From Mycobacterium sp. E1747 (GTDB lineage: Bacteria; Actinomycetota; Actinomycetes; Mycobacteriales; Mycobacteriaceae): DNA of 64,000 nucleotides. Location: assembly GCF_001667775.1 (NCBI RefSeq), contig NZ_LZJI01000157.1, positions 21,616 through 85,615 on the forward strand, given 5' to 3'. Below are positions 22,223 to 30,914 of this stretch, piece after piece. Position numbers and translations under genes: made by a program. Every line of letters begins with the position of its first letter. Positions within the stretch are counted from its first letter, which is position 1. The notes below the pieces were generated by a model. It was not told the origin of the DNA. It saw nothing but the letters and a program-made list of their open reading frames with translations, and searched no databases.

Positions 22223-22699
22223 ATGAAAGAGCGAGTCCCCGACTCCACGGGGCTGCCCCTGCGGGCGATGGTGATGGTGCTGTTGTTCTTAGGCGTCATT
22301 TTCCTGCTGCTCGGCTGGCAGGCGCTGGGGTCGTCCGGCAGCTCCGACGACGACTCGGCGTCGGCGGTCTCCACGTCTTCCGCCACCAGCACCTCTGCCA
22401 CGCCGACGAGCCCTAAGCCCGCGGGCAACCGGTCCGAGGTGCAGGTGTACAACATCTCGACCAAAGAGGGCGTCGCCTCCCGCACCAAGGATCAGCTGAC
22501 GGCCGGCGGTTTCAATGTCACCAAAGTCGACAACCTGACCGTGCCCGACGTCGCGGCCACCACGGTGTATTACACCGACGCCGACGACGAGCACGCCACC
22601 GCCGACGCGGTCGGCAAAATCCTGGGCGCCCCGGTCGAAGTCCGCATCCCGGCCCTGAGCGGGCAACCGCCCGGGGTGATCGTCCTCGTTACGGGCTGA
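22223..22699 (+). CDS. virR: VirR-like membrane-anchored LytR_C-domain protein (Rv0431-like)
   Basis: The 158-residue protein has an N-terminal membrane anchor (MVMVLLFLGVIFLLLGWQAL), a Ser/Thr/Pro-rich linker, and a LytR C-terminal domain (VQVYNISTKEGVASRTKDQL to the end, with VYYTDADDEHATADAVGKIL). The M. tuberculosis homologue Rv0431 is reported to restrain extracellular vesicle release, probably through cell-wall binding. ATG 22223 is preceded by no strong ribosome site; GTG 22214 would add three residues. It is flanked by the DUF3263 gene and sodC as in M. tuberculosis. Confidence 0.87.
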   Translation: MKERVPDSTGLPLRAMVMVLLFLGVIFLLLGWQALGSSGSSDDDSASAVSTSSATSTSATPTSPKPAGNRSEVQVYNISTKEGVASRTKDQLTAGGFNVTKVDNLTVPDVAATTVYYTDADDEHATADAVGKILGAPVEVRIPALSGQPPGVIVLVTG

Positions 22700-22723
22700 C
22701 CCGTCAGCGGCTAGGCTTCCGCT

Positions 22724-23443
22724 ATGCCTTCGATCGCTGGTTACCGCACCGCCGCCGTCACCGTTTCCGCGCTCGCCGCAGCAACTTCGGTCGCCCTGCT
22801 CGGCGCGTGCTCGTCGCCGCAGCACGCCTCCACGTCCCCGGGCACCACACCGGCGGTGTGGACCGGTTCGCCGGCACCGGCGGGAACCGGGACGCCGGAG
22901 GGCGGGGCCGTCACCGCGCCGTCGGGGCCGAGCGTCGTCACCCACCTGAAGGCGCCCGACGGTACCCAGGTCGCCACAGCCACGTTCCAGTTCAACAACG
23001 GCTACGCCACGGTCACCATCGAGACGACCGCCAACGGCGTGCTCTCGCCCGGCTTCCACGGGGTGCACATCCACAAGGTCGGCAAGTGCGAGCCCAACTC
23101 CGTCGCCCCGACCGGCGGCGCGCCGGGCGATTTCCTGTCCGCCGGCGGGCACTTCCAGGCGCCCGGACACGCCGCCGAACCCGCCAGTGGTGACCTGACC
23201 TCGCTTCAGGTGCGCAAGGACGGGTCCGGGATGCTGATGACCACGACGGACGCCTTTGCCATGGACGACCTGCTCAGCGGCCAGAAGACGGCGATCATCA
23301 TCCACGCCGGCGCCGACAACTTCGCCAACATCCCCTCCGAGCGCTACAACCAGGCCAATGGCACCCCGGGCCCCGACCAGATGACGATGAGCACCGGTGA
23401 CGCCGGCAAGCGGGTCGCGTGCGGTGTGATCGGTGCCGGTTAA
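22724..23443 (+). CDS. sodC: Cu,Zn superoxide dismutase lipoprotein
   Basis: The 239-residue protein starts with a signal peptide and lipobox (VALLGACSS, with the modified cysteine at about residue 29), a Pro/Thr-rich spacer, and a SodC domain with metal-binding [17 protein letters not shown], a zinc-loop histidine in [11 protein letters not shown], and [14 protein letters not shown]. It detoxifies superoxide at the cell surface. Length and organisation match M. tuberculosis Rv0432. The next gene overlaps by 11 bases. Confidence 0.95.
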   Translation: MPSIAGYRTAAVTVSALAAATSVALLGACSSPQHASTSPGTTPAVWTGSPAPAGTGTPEGGAVTAPSGPSVVTHLKAPDGTQVATATFQFNNGYATVTIETTANGVLSPGFHGVHIHKVGKCEPNSVAPTGGAPGDFLSAGGHFQAPGHAAEPASGDLTSLQVRKDGSGMLMTTTDAFAMDDLLSGQKTAIIIHAGADNFANIPSERYNQANGTPGPDQMTMSTGDAGKRVACGVIGAG

Positions 23444-24563
23444 CCGGGCCCAGGCGCGCATCGATTTCGCCCGGTCACCGAGGCCGACCCTCGGCGTGGA
23501 GTGGGAGTTCGCGCTCGTCGACGCGCAGACCCGCGACCTGAGCAACGAGGCGACCGCGGTGATCGCCGAAATCGGTGAAAACCCGCGCGTACACAAGGAG
23601 TTGCTGCGCAACACGGTCGAGGTCGTCAGCGGTGTCTGCAGATCCGCCCCCGAGGCGATGGAGGATCTGCGCGAAACCCTCGCCCCGGCGCAGCGAATCG
23701 TCCGCGACCGGGGCATGGAGTTCTTCAGCGCCGGCGCGCACCCGTTCGCGCAGTGGTCCACCCAGAAGCTCACCGACGCGCCCCGCTACGCCGAACTGAT
23801 CAAGCGCACGCAGTGGTGGGGCCGGCAGATGTTGATCTGGGGCGTGCACGTGCACGTCGGAATCTCCTCGGCGCACAAGGTGATGCCGATCATGACGTCC
23901 CTGCTCAAGTACTACCCGCACCTGTTGGCGCTCTCGGCGTCCTCACCGTGGTGGAGCGGCGTGGACACCGGGTACGCCAGCAACCGCGCGATGATGTTCC
24001 AGCAGTTGCCGACCGCCGGCCTGCCGTTTCAGTTCCAGACCTGGTCGGAGTTCGAGGGGTTCGTCTACGACCAGAAGAAGACCGGCATCATCGATCACGT
24101 CGACGAAGTCCGTTGGGACATCCGGCCTTCGCCGCACCTGGGCACCGTGGAGGTACGGATCTGCGACGGCGTGTCCAACCTGCGCGAGCTGGGCGCGTTG
24201 GTGGCGCTGACGCACTGCCTGGTGGTGGACCTGGACCGCAGGCTGGAAGCCGACGAGACGCTGCCGACCATGCCGCCGTGGCACAACCAGGAGAACAAGT
24301 GGCGCGCCGCCCGCTACGGGCTGGACGCCATCATCATCCAGGACGCCGACAGCAACGAGCGGCTCGTCACCGAGGACCTCGACGACGTGCTGAATCGGCT
24401 TGAGCCCGTGGCGAAATCGTTGAACTGCGTCGACGAGCTTGCCGCGGTGGCCGAGATCCCCAGGCTGGGCGCCTCTTATCAACGGCAGCGCCGGGTGGCC
24501 GAGGAACACGACGGCGACCTGCGGGCGGTGGTCGACGCGCTGGTTGCCGAGCTGGAGATCTGA
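23433..24563 (+). CDS. YbdK-type carboxylate-amine ligase (GCS2 family)
   Basis: The 376-residue protein belongs to glutamate-cysteine ligase family 2: [18 protein letters not shown] near residue 20, [19 protein letters not shown] near 130, [19 protein letters not shown] near 175, and [19 protein letters not shown] near 230. YbdK enzymes show weak glutamate-cysteine ligase activity in vitro; mycobacteria lack glutathione, so the true substrate is uncertain. GTG 23433 overlaps sodC by 11 bases, and the LON-domain gene overlaps its stop by one base. This matches Rv0432-Rv0434 order. Confidence 0.88.
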   Translation: MPVNRAQARIDFARSPRPTLGVEWEFALVDAQTRDLSNEATAVIAEIGENPRVHKELLRNTVEVVSGVCRSAPEAMEDLRETLAPAQRIVRDRGMEFFSAGAHPFAQWSTQKLTDAPRYAELIKRTQWWGRQMLIWGVHVHVGISSAHKVMPIMTSLLKYYPHLLALSASSPWWSGVDTGYASNRAMMFQQLPTAGLPFQFQTWSEFEGFVYDQKKTGIIDHVDEVRWDIRPSPHLGTVEVRICDGVSNLRELGALVALTHCLVVDLDRRLEADETLPTMPPWHNQENKWRAARYGLDAIIIQDADSNERLVTEDLDDVLNRLEPVAKSLNCVDELAAVAEIPRLGASYQRQRRVAEEHDGDLRAVVDALVAELEI

Positions 24564-25189
24564 TGGAGCTGGCGATGTTCCCGCTGGAGTCGGCGGTGCT
24601 GCCCGACCAGGACCTGCCGTTGCGGATTTTCGAGCCGCGCTACGGCGCGCTGGTCCGGCATTGCCTGGACACCGGTGACCCGTTCGGCGTGGTGCTGATC
24701 TCGCGGGGACGCGAGGTCGGCGGCGGGGACGCGCGTTGCGACGTCGGGGTGTTGGCTGCGATCACCGAATGCGTCGACCACGGCGCCGGCCGGTATTCCC
24801 TGCGGTGCCGGACCGGGGAGCGGATCCGGGTGACCGAATGGTTGCCCGATGATCCGTACCCGCGGGCGAGCGTGACCCGGTGGCCCGACCAACCGAGCGC
24901 GCCGGTCACGCCCGCCCAGCTGGTCGAGGTCGAGGACAAGGTGATGGCCCTGTTCGAGCGGATCGCCGACGCGCGCGGCGTGACGCTGCCGGACCGCGCG
25001 GTACTGCTGGGGCAGGGCCCGGCCACCGACTCGGGACAACGCCTGTACGCGTTGGCCTCGCGCCTCCCCATCGGCTCGGCCGACCTCTACACGGTGCTGT
25101 CGGCGCCGTCGGCCGGCGAGCGCCTGGCGGCGCTGCGCGAGGCGGTCGAGGCGCTCGCTGAGGTGGTGGAGTTCCAGCTTTCCGAATAG
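24563..25189 (+). CDS. LON substrate-binding-domain protein (Rv0434-like)
   Basis: The 208-residue protein has the Lon N-terminal domain pattern: LAMFPLESAVLPDQDLPLRI at the start, FEPRYGALVRHCLDTGDPFG, and CRTGERIRVTEWLPDDPYPR, with helices to the end. There is no ATPase or protease domain, so it is a stand-alone LON-domain protein of unknown role, perhaps substrate recognition. The ATG overlaps the preceding TGA by one base (TGATG), showing coupling. Downstream the synteny with M. tuberculosis is broken by two gene remnants. Confidence 0.87.
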   Translation: MELAMFPLESAVLPDQDLPLRIFEPRYGALVRHCLDTGDPFGVVLISRGREVGGGDARCDVGVLAAITECVDHGAGRYSLRCRTGERIRVTEWLPDDPYPRASVTRWPDQPSAPVTPAQLVEVEDKVMALFERIADARGVTLPDRAVLLGQGPATDSGQRLYALASRLPIGSADLYTVLSAPSAGERLAALREAVEALAEVVEFQLSE

Positions 25190-25194
25190 TTCGA

Positions 25195-25435
25195 CAGGGG
25201 ACCTCAACGCCCTGTCCAAGCAAGGCCGTTTCCCCGAGATGCGCCGGTTGATCACCGACGAGATGGTGGCCCGGATCGGAATCGTCGGCACCCCGAGGAA
25301 TGCGCGCGGCAGATCGCCGCCCGGTTCGGCGAGCAGGCAGCCGAGGAGTGCTGCTATTTCCCAGGCTGCCCGCCGGCGGCCGCGGACATTGCGGACCTGA
25401 TCGGCGCGCTGCACCGCGGCCCGGCGCTGCGATGA
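25195..25435 (+). pseudogene. Remnant of an LLM-class oxidoreductase C-terminus, frameshifted
   Basis: The strand reads LNALSKQGRFPEMRRLITDE then VARIGIVGTP in one frame, and after a one-base shift near 25292 continues ECARQIAARFGEQAAEECC, FPGCPPAAADIADLIGAL, to TGA 25433-25435. Together these resemble the last quarter of an F420-type luciferase-like oxidoreductase (the GTP(E)ECA...RFGEQ...LI pattern). The N-terminal three quarters are missing. It directly precedes an enoyl-CoA hydratase scrap that overlaps its stop as ATGA, so the two were once a coupled pair. Confidence 0.65.
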
Positions 25436-25629
25436 ACCCCGACCTCACCGTGGACGTCGACAGCGGCGTGGCGGTGCTCACGCTCAATCGCCCCGAACGG
25501 CTCAACGCGTACACCGCCGAGATGGGCAGCGCCGACGCGCGCGAAGGGGTCGCCGCGTTCCTCGAGCGGCGGCCGCCGTCCTTCACCGCGCGGCTGTCCC
25601 GCGAGTGGGAGCCGCCTGGCCAGCCGTGA
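25432..25629 (+). pseudogene. Internally deleted enoyl-CoA hydratase
   Basis: The 65-codon frame joins a crotonase N-terminus (GVAVLTLNRPERLNAYTAEM) directly to a crotonase C-terminus (SADAREGVAAFLERRPPSFT) in frame. About 200 internal residues, with the oxyanion hole and catalytic acid, are missing, so it cannot be an active enzyme. The junction falls after residue 32. The ATG overlaps the preceding oxidoreductase remnant. It is either silent or makes a very short product. Confidence 0.78.
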
Positions 25630-25754
25630 GAATCCGGCGAAACCTATGCGCAGACCCAAATGCGTGGGCGCACGCCGGAACTCAGGCGCGGTCGCAACAC
25701 ATTCCGGAGACCTCCCACCACCGGGCCGCGCTCCCAGCGCGGCCGGATGCTCGG

Positions 25755-26540
25755 TCATGCCGCTATAGGCTGCCACACCGCCGCGCGTGCCATCAGCCTC
25801 GGCGCCACCACCCGATGCAGCGGGCCGACGACCGCCCAGACGGCCCGCGCCCTGAGCCTGCGGCAATAGCGCACGCGGGTGGTGAGGGTGGCGCGCCGAT
25901 TGTCGCGGCGTCGCAGCGTCAGCTCGCCGCGCATGAGCGGCCCGCGCGCCCTCAGCACCAGCTCGTCGTGATCCGACCGCACGATGGTCCAGCCGATGAG
26001 GTGATCCGGCGACGACACCGGCCCGAGGTCAAACCCCAGGACGTGGCGGTGGATCCACAAGATGGCGCCGCCGCCCGATCCCCGCCCGACGCCGTCGCGG
26101 AACGTCTCCTCGGCGCTACGCGAATCCCCCTGCGGGAGTGGCACTTCGAAGACATCGGTGTAGTCGGCCTGTTCGGCGGCCCGCGCGATCCGGTGCAGCG
26201 CCCACCGGACGGCGACGCGGTGCCCGCCGGTGCCGATGACCAGCCCCCGGTAGACCTTGCCGTGCACGCCCGGGAAGGCGGCCCAGGTCGCCGAGCGCAC
26301 GCGGGTGCGGTCGCCGGCTACGGGCTCCAATTCGAACACCCACCGGTACACCGCGAATGGATGCCGGCCCGTCAGCGCGAACCGGTCCGGGGCCCGCGCC
26401 TCGTCCAGGGTGAAGCCGGATGGCACGGTCGACGGGTCGGCGGAGTCCCGGCACATCACCCGCAGCAGCGCGGACCACGTGTCCGCGCGCCCCGCGTCGA
26501 CGGTTATGGCATGCTCATCGATATAGGGTAATCGTTCCAT
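25755..26540 (-). CDS. SRPBCC/DUF2867-type protein
   Basis: The 261-residue protein looks like two START-like halves: residues about 1-120 (DEHAITVDAGRADTWSALLR, FALTGRHPFAVYRWVFELEP, RVRSATWAAFPGVHGKVYRG) and a DUF2867-like second half (IGWTIVRSDHDELVLRARG, then LTLRRRDNRRATLTTRVRYC, ending PLHRVVAPRLMARAA). Such folds bind hydrophobic ligands. ATG 26540 starts 21 bases from the divergent TetR gene, which probably represses it. Function is unknown. It is not found at this place in M. tuberculosis. Confidence 0.65.
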   Translation of the reverse strand: MERLPYIDEHAITVDAGRADTWSALLRVMCRDSADPSTVPSGFTLDEARAPDRFALTGRHPFAVYRWVFELEPVAGDRTRVRSATWAAFPGVHGKVYRGLVIGTGGHRVAVRWALHRIARAAEQADYTDVFEVPLPQGDSRSAEETFRDGVGRGSGGGAILWIHRHVLGFDLGPVSSPDHLIGWTIVRSDHDELVLRARGPLMRGELTLRRRDNRRATLTTRVRYCRRLRARAVWAVVGPLHRVVAPRLMARAAVWQPIAA

Positions 26541-26561
26541 ATAGAAGGACCATACTAGATC

Positions 26562-27158
26562 GTGGCACCTCCGCGGAAGCATGAAACCGATGTGATCCTC
26601 GACGCCGCCCGGGCGCTGGTGCTCGACGGCGGGCCGCGCGCGGCCAGCGTCGCGGCGATCGCCAAGGCCAGCGGCGCGCCCGCGGGCACCCTGTATCACC
26701 GGTTCGGCAACCGCGACGGCATCCTGACGGCGGCGTGGCTGCGGGCGCTCGAACGCTTCCAGGCCCGCGCCCTGGCCGCGGACGGCCAGACGCCCACCGA
26801 CACCGCCGTCGCGATGGCGGTGGCCGCCGTGGGCTTCGCGCGCGAGTTACCCGACGACGCCCGGTTGCTGCTGACGATCCGGCCGGGCGACCTGCTCGAC
26901 GACGAGCCCGACGCCGCGTTCCGCGAGACGCTGGCCGCGATGAACGCGCCGCTGACCGAGCGGATCGCAGTGTTGGCCCGGCAGCTGTACGGCAACGCCA
27001 GGCCACGGTCCGTCGACGCCGTCGCGCGGGCTGTCGCGGACCTTCCCTATGCCGTGGTCCGCCGGCACGCGAACGACGACCCGATGCCGCGCTGGCTCGA
27101 GGACGACGTCGCGGCCTCGGCGCTGGCCGTGCTACGGAGCTTTGGCGAAGTCCCGTAG
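26562..27158 (+). CDS. TetR-family regulator
   Basis: The 198-residue protein has the TetR DNA-binding N-terminus: VILDAARALVLDGGPRAASV, AIAKASGAPAGTLYHRFGNR and DGILTAAWLRALERF. The C-terminal ligand domain is unspecific. GTG 26562 sits 21 bases from the divergent SRPBCC/DUF2867 gene. CATACT at 26551-26556 could be a -10 element placing transcription at or near the GTG (leaderless). The overlapping sequence TTCCATATAGAA (26535-26546) is a near-palindrome and a candidate operator. The 3' end overlaps the convergent AAA ATPase gene by 27 bases. Confidence 0.85.
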   Translation: MAPPRKHETDVILDAARALVLDGGPRAASVAAIAKASGAPAGTLYHRFGNRDGILTAAWLRALERFQARALAADGQTPTDTAVAMAVAAVGFARELPDDARLLLTIRPGDLLDDEPDAAFRETLAAMNAPLTERIAVLARQLYGNARPRSVDAVARAVADLPYAVVRRHANDDPMPRWLEDDVAASALAVLRSFGEVP

Positions 27159-29312
27159 CGCCTCCACCTGAGCGGGATCCAGTGAAGGACGCACGATTTG
27201 GCGCGCCGCCGCGATATCGGCGGCCGTCACGTCGGTGGCATCGATCGATCGGCGCATCGCGGTCAGCGCCGCCTCGCGCAACAGCGCCACGCAGTCGGCG
27301 GCGCTGTAGCCGTCGAGCCCGGCGGCCACCTCATCGAGGTCGACGTCGTCGCTCAGCGGGACGGATTTTCCTGCGGTGCGAAGGATTTCGCAGCGGGCGG
27401 CGGCGTCGGGCGGTTCGATGAAGACGTGCCGCTCCAGCCGGCCCGGGCGCAGCAGCGCAGGGTCGATCAGGTCGGGCCGGTTGGTGGCCCCCAGCACGAC
27501 GACGTCGCGCAGCGGGTTGACGCCGTCGAGTTCGGTCAGCAGCGCGGCCACCACCCGGTCGGTCACGCCCGAGTCGAAGCTCTGCCCGCGCCGCGGCGCC
27601 AGCGCGTCGATCTCGTCGAGGAACACCAACGACGGGGCGGAGTCGCGGGCGCGCCGAAACAGTTCGCGGACAGCCTTTTCCGAGCTGCCCACCCACTTGT
27701 CCATCAACTCGGAGCCCTTGACCGAATGCACGGACAGCTGCCCGGTGCTGGCCAGCGCGCGCACGACGAAGGTCTTGCCGCAGCCGGGCGGCCCGTACAG
27801 CAGCACGCCGCGGGGCGGTTCCACGCCCAACCGGGCGAAGGTATCGGGGTGCTGCAGCGGCCACAGCACGGCCTCGGTCAGCGCCTGCCGGGCCTCGGCC
27901 ATGTCGCCGACATCGTTGAGCGTCACGTTGCCGACGGTCACTTCCTCGCTGGCCGAACGAGACAGCGGCCGGATGACCGTCAGCGCGCCGAGAAGGTCCT
28001 CCTGGTTCAGCTCGGGCGGGAGCCCGTCGATGCTGGCGCGGGCCGCGGCCCGCAGCGCCGCCTCCCGCAGCAGCGCGGCCAGGTCGGCGACCACGAAACC
28101 TGGTGTGCGAGAGGCGATCTCGTCCAGGTTGAGGGTGTCCGCCGGCACGGATTTGAGCAGCGACTCCAGCAGCGCCTTGCGGGTGCCGGCGTCGGGCAGC
28201 GGCAGGCTGAGCTCCCGGTCGCACAGGTCCGGCGCGCGCAGCCGGGCGTCGAGCTGGTCGGGCCGGGCCGAGGTGGCGATCAGCGCAACGCCCTCGGTCG
28301 CCACGGCGGTGCGCAGTTCGCCCAGGATCAGGGCGGCCACCGGCTCGGGGGTGGCCGGCAGCAGGGCGTCGACATCGGTGATCAGCAGGACACCGCCGCC
28401 GTTGCGGACCGCGTGCACCGCCGAGCTCACGGTCTTGAGCCGGTCCTCCGGGGTCAGGGCGCCCACCTCGGGGCCGTCCAGCTTGACCAGCCTGCGGCCG
28501 TCGCACACCGCGCGCACCAGCGTCACCTTGCCCACCCCGGCCGGGCCGGACACCAGCACGCCCAGGTTCGCGCCCGCGCCCAAAGTCTTGAGCAGGTGCG
28601 GCTCGTCGAGCGCAAGCTTGAGCCATTCGGTGAGTTTGGCGGCCTGCGGCTGCGAGCCCTTGAGTTCCTCGAGGATCGTCTCCGGGCTGGCGACGTCGAC
28701 CAGGTCGGTGGACAGTGTCGGGCCGCCGGAGGGCACGCCCACGCCCCAGGTGACCAGCGAGTTGGGCTGCACGCTGACCGGCCCCCGCGGGTCCACGCCG
28801 GTGACGGTCAGCAGTTCCGAGGTCCAGCTGATGCCGACCGAGGCCGCCAGTGCCCGGGTGGCCGCCGAGGTGGAGGTGCCCGGCCCCAGGTCGCGGGGCA
28901 GCAGCGACACGGCGTCGCCGACGGTCAGCACCTTGCCGAGTAGGGCCTGCCGCAGGGTCACCGGCGAAATGGACTGGCTGGCCAGCGACGAGCCGGACAG
29001 CGTCACGGACCGGGCACCGTAGACGGTGACCGCCCCGACGATCACCGCGGTGCCCTCGCGCAGGCCCGCGTTGGACAGCGTCACGTCGTCGAGCAGCGCG
29101 GTGCCGACCGGGGTGTCCGGCCCAGCCAGGCCCGCCACCGCCGCCGTGGTCCGCGAGCCGGTCAGCGCCACCGCGTCCCATTCCCGAATGCCAAGCGCGG
29201 CAACCACGCTCGGGTGCAGCCGGACGACGCCGCGGCGCGAGTCGACGGCGGAGGTGTTCAACCGCGCGGTGAGCGTGAGCTGACGGGGCGCATCCTCGCC
29301 CGGCCGGCTCAT
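27132..29312 (-). CDS. CDC48/VCP-like double AAA ATPase (Rv0435c-like)
   Basis: The 726-residue protein has a CDC48-type N-domain (SRRGVVRLHPSVVAALGIRE), and two AAA modules. The first has GPAGVGKVTLV and LLITDVDALLPATPE, so Walker A lacks the usual Thr/Ser after GK and Walker B has Val for Glu; it may bind but hydrolyse poorly. The second is canonical: YGPPGCGKTFVVRAL, VFLDEIDALAPRRG, GATNRPDLIDPALLRPGRLE. It probably acts as an unfoldase or remodeller. ATG 29312 overlaps the pssA stop as ATGA, so it is the last gene of a psd-pssA-ATPase unit, as in M. tuberculosis. Confidence 0.9.
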   Translation of the reverse strand: MSRPGEDAPRQLTLTARLNTSAVDSRRGVVRLHPSVVAALGIREWDAVALTGSRTTAAVAGLAGPDTPVGTALLDDVTLSNAGLREGTAVIVGAVTVYGARSVTLSGSSLASQSISPVTLRQALLGKVLTVGDAVSLLPRDLGPGTSTSAATRALAASVGISWTSELLTVTGVDPRGPVSVQPNSLVTWGVGVPSGGPTLSTDLVDVASPETILEELKGSQPQAAKLTEWLKLALDEPHLLKTLGAGANLGVLVSGPAGVGKVTLVRAVCDGRRLVKLDGPEVGALTPEDRLKTVSSAVHAVRNGGGVLLITDVDALLPATPEPVAALILGELRTAVATEGVALIATSARPDQLDARLRAPDLCDRELSLPLPDAGTRKALLESLLKSVPADTLNLDEIASRTPGFVVADLAALLREAALRAAARASIDGLPPELNQEDLLGALTVIRPLSRSASEEVTVGNVTLNDVGDMAEARQALTEAVLWPLQHPDTFARLGVEPPRGVLLYGPPGCGKTFVVRALASTGQLSVHSVKGSELMDKWVGSSEKAVRELFRRARDSAPSLVFLDEIDALAPRRGQSFDSGVTDRVVAALLTELDGVNPLRDVVVLGATNRPDLIDPALLRPGRLERHVFIEPPDAAARCEILRTAGKSVPLSDDVDLDEVAAGLDGYSAADCVALLREAALTAMRRSIDATDVTAADIAAARQIVRPSLDPAQVEALRDFAKAP

Positions 29313-30172
29313 GGCAGGCGCCCACCCGGCTTGCGCAGCCCGAGCCGCGCCATCGACCGGCGGTGCGGCTGCGCCCGGCGGATCGCGCGGCGCGCGGCGC
29401 GGCGCTGCTTGGGTTCGTCGGCCCACGCTTCGGGATGCGCGGCCAGCCAGCGCTGGTTGCGGATGGCGAACGGGACGTGGCACAGGTAGGCGACGATGAT
29501 GACCCAGATCAGGACGTAGGGGGCCAGCACCGCCGCGGCCGCGCAGATTGCCAACAGCGCCAGCAGCGGGGCCGCCCAGCTGGGGGGCACCGCCGCGGCG
29601 TGCATTTTGCGCATCGGGATCTTGCTGATCATCAGCATCGACGTCCCGGTGATCCAGATGCACAGGAACGTCGTCGACGTCCACCAGCCCTCACCGAACT
29701 GCAGCTTGAGCCCGATCAGTCCGATCATCGACACCGCGCCCGCGGGCGCCGGCATGCCGACGAAGAACTCGTGCGTGTAGGCGGGCTGGCTGCCGTCGCT
29801 TTGCAGCGCGTTGTACCGTGCCAGCCGCAGCACGACGCACACCGCGTAGAGCAGGATCACCACCCAGCCGGCCGGCGACTTGGTCAGCATGGTCACGTAG
29901 AGCACGATCGCCGGTGTCACCCCGAAGTTCACCGCGTCGGCAAGCGAGTCGATCTCCTCGCCCATGCGCGACTGGGCGTCCAGGATGCGGGCCACCCGGC
30001 CGTCGAGCCCGTCCAGGATGGCGGCCGCGGCGATCAAGGCCATCGCGGCCTTGGGCTGGTGTTCGAGGGCGAACCGGATCGAGGTCAGGCCCGCGCAGAT
30101 CGACAGCACCGTCATCGCGCTGGGCAGGATCTGCAGGTTGACCGACGGCCTGCCGCGAGGCTTGCTGATCAT
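29309..30172 (-). CDS. pssA: CDP-diacylglycerol-serine O-phosphatidyltransferase
   Basis: The 287-residue membrane enzyme has the CDP-alcohol phosphotransferase motif DGLDGRVARILDAQSRMGEEIDSLAD split here as DGLDGRVARIL and GEEIDSLAD (DGX2ARX8GX3DX3D). It makes phosphatidylserine from CDP-diacylglycerol and serine. Several membrane helices follow and the C-terminus is strongly basic (RRAARRAIRRAQPHRR). ATG 30172 overlaps the psd TGA by one base. With psd it completes phosphatidylethanolamine synthesis. Confidence 0.94.
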   Translation of the reverse strand: MISKPRGRPSVNLQILPSAMTVLSICAGLTSIRFALEHQPKAAMALIAAAAILDGLDGRVARILDAQSRMGEEIDSLADAVNFGVTPAIVLYVTMLTKSPAGWVVILLYAVCVVLRLARYNALQSDGSQPAYTHEFFVGMPAPAGAVSMIGLIGLKLQFGEGWWTSTTFLCIWITGTSMLMISKIPMRKMHAAAVPPSWAAPLLALLAICAAAAVLAPYVLIWVIIVAYLCHVPFAIRNQRWLAAHPEAWADEPKQRRAARRAIRRAQPHRRSMARLGLRKPGGRLP

Positions 30173-30891
30173 CACAGCTCGGCCAGCACGGTTTCGCCGG
30201 CGATCGCGCGCTGGCCCTCGCGGACCAGCGGTTCGGCGCCCGCCGGCAGATAGGTGTCCAGCCGGGAGCCGAACCGGATCAGGCCGTAGGTGTCGCCGAT
30301 CGTCAGCTTGTCGCCGACGCGCGCGTCGCAGATGATGCGCCGGGCCAGCAGCCCGGCGACCTGCACCGCCACCACCTCCGCGCCGGTGGGCGTCCGGATC
30401 CGCAGGCTGGTGCGCTCGTTCTCGGTGCTGGCCGCGGCCAGATCGGCCGAGCCGAACCGGCCGGGCCGGTGCTGCATGGCGATCACCTCGCCGCTCACCG
30501 GGGCGCGCTGCACGTGGGCGTCCAGCAGCGACAGGAAGATGCTGACCCGGGGCAGCGGGGCGTCGCCCATCCCGAGTTCGGCCGGCGGGGCGGCGGCGTC
30601 GACCACGCACACCAACCCGTCGGCGGGCGCGACGACGGCGCCCGGCCTGGCCGGCGGCACCCGGGGCGGGTGGCGGAAGAATCCGGCGCAGGCGCCCGCC
30701 GCCAGCAGACCGGCCCGTCGGATCCACCGATGCCTGCGGCCGGCCAGCGCCACCGCCAGGCCGCCCGCGATGAAGGGGCGGCCGGCCGGGTGTACCGGCG
30801 GAATGGTCGAGCGCACCAACTCCAACGCGTGTTGCGGGCGAAACGCTGGATCCTCGGCCGTAGGGCCGACGGGGCGGGGGCGGCGTGCCAC
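30172..30891 (-). CDS. psd: Phosphatidylserine decarboxylase (short type)
   Basis: The 239-residue protein fits the short bacterial Psd: two N-terminal hydrophobic segments ([20 protein letters not shown]), [31 protein letters not shown], and near the end [13 protein letters not shown], whose FGS is the self-cleavage site that forms the pyruvoyl group. It converts phosphatidylserine to phosphatidylethanolamine. It is coupled to pssA downstream and follows moeA by 23 bases. Confidence 0.93.
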   Translation of the reverse strand: MARRPRPVGPTAEDPAFRPQHALELVRSTIPPVHPAGRPFIAGGLAVALAGRRHRWIRRAGLLAAGACAGFFRHPPRVPPARPGAVVAPADGLVCVVDAAAPPAELGMGDAPLPRVSIFLSLLDAHVQRAPVSGEVIAMQHRPGRFGSADLAAASTENERTSLRIRTPTGAEVVAVQVAGLLARRIICDARVGDKLTIGDTYGLIRFGSRLDTYLPAGAEPLVREGQRAIAGETVLAEL

Positions 30892-30914
30892 GCGGCCATC
30901 TTACGGAGCGCGGC

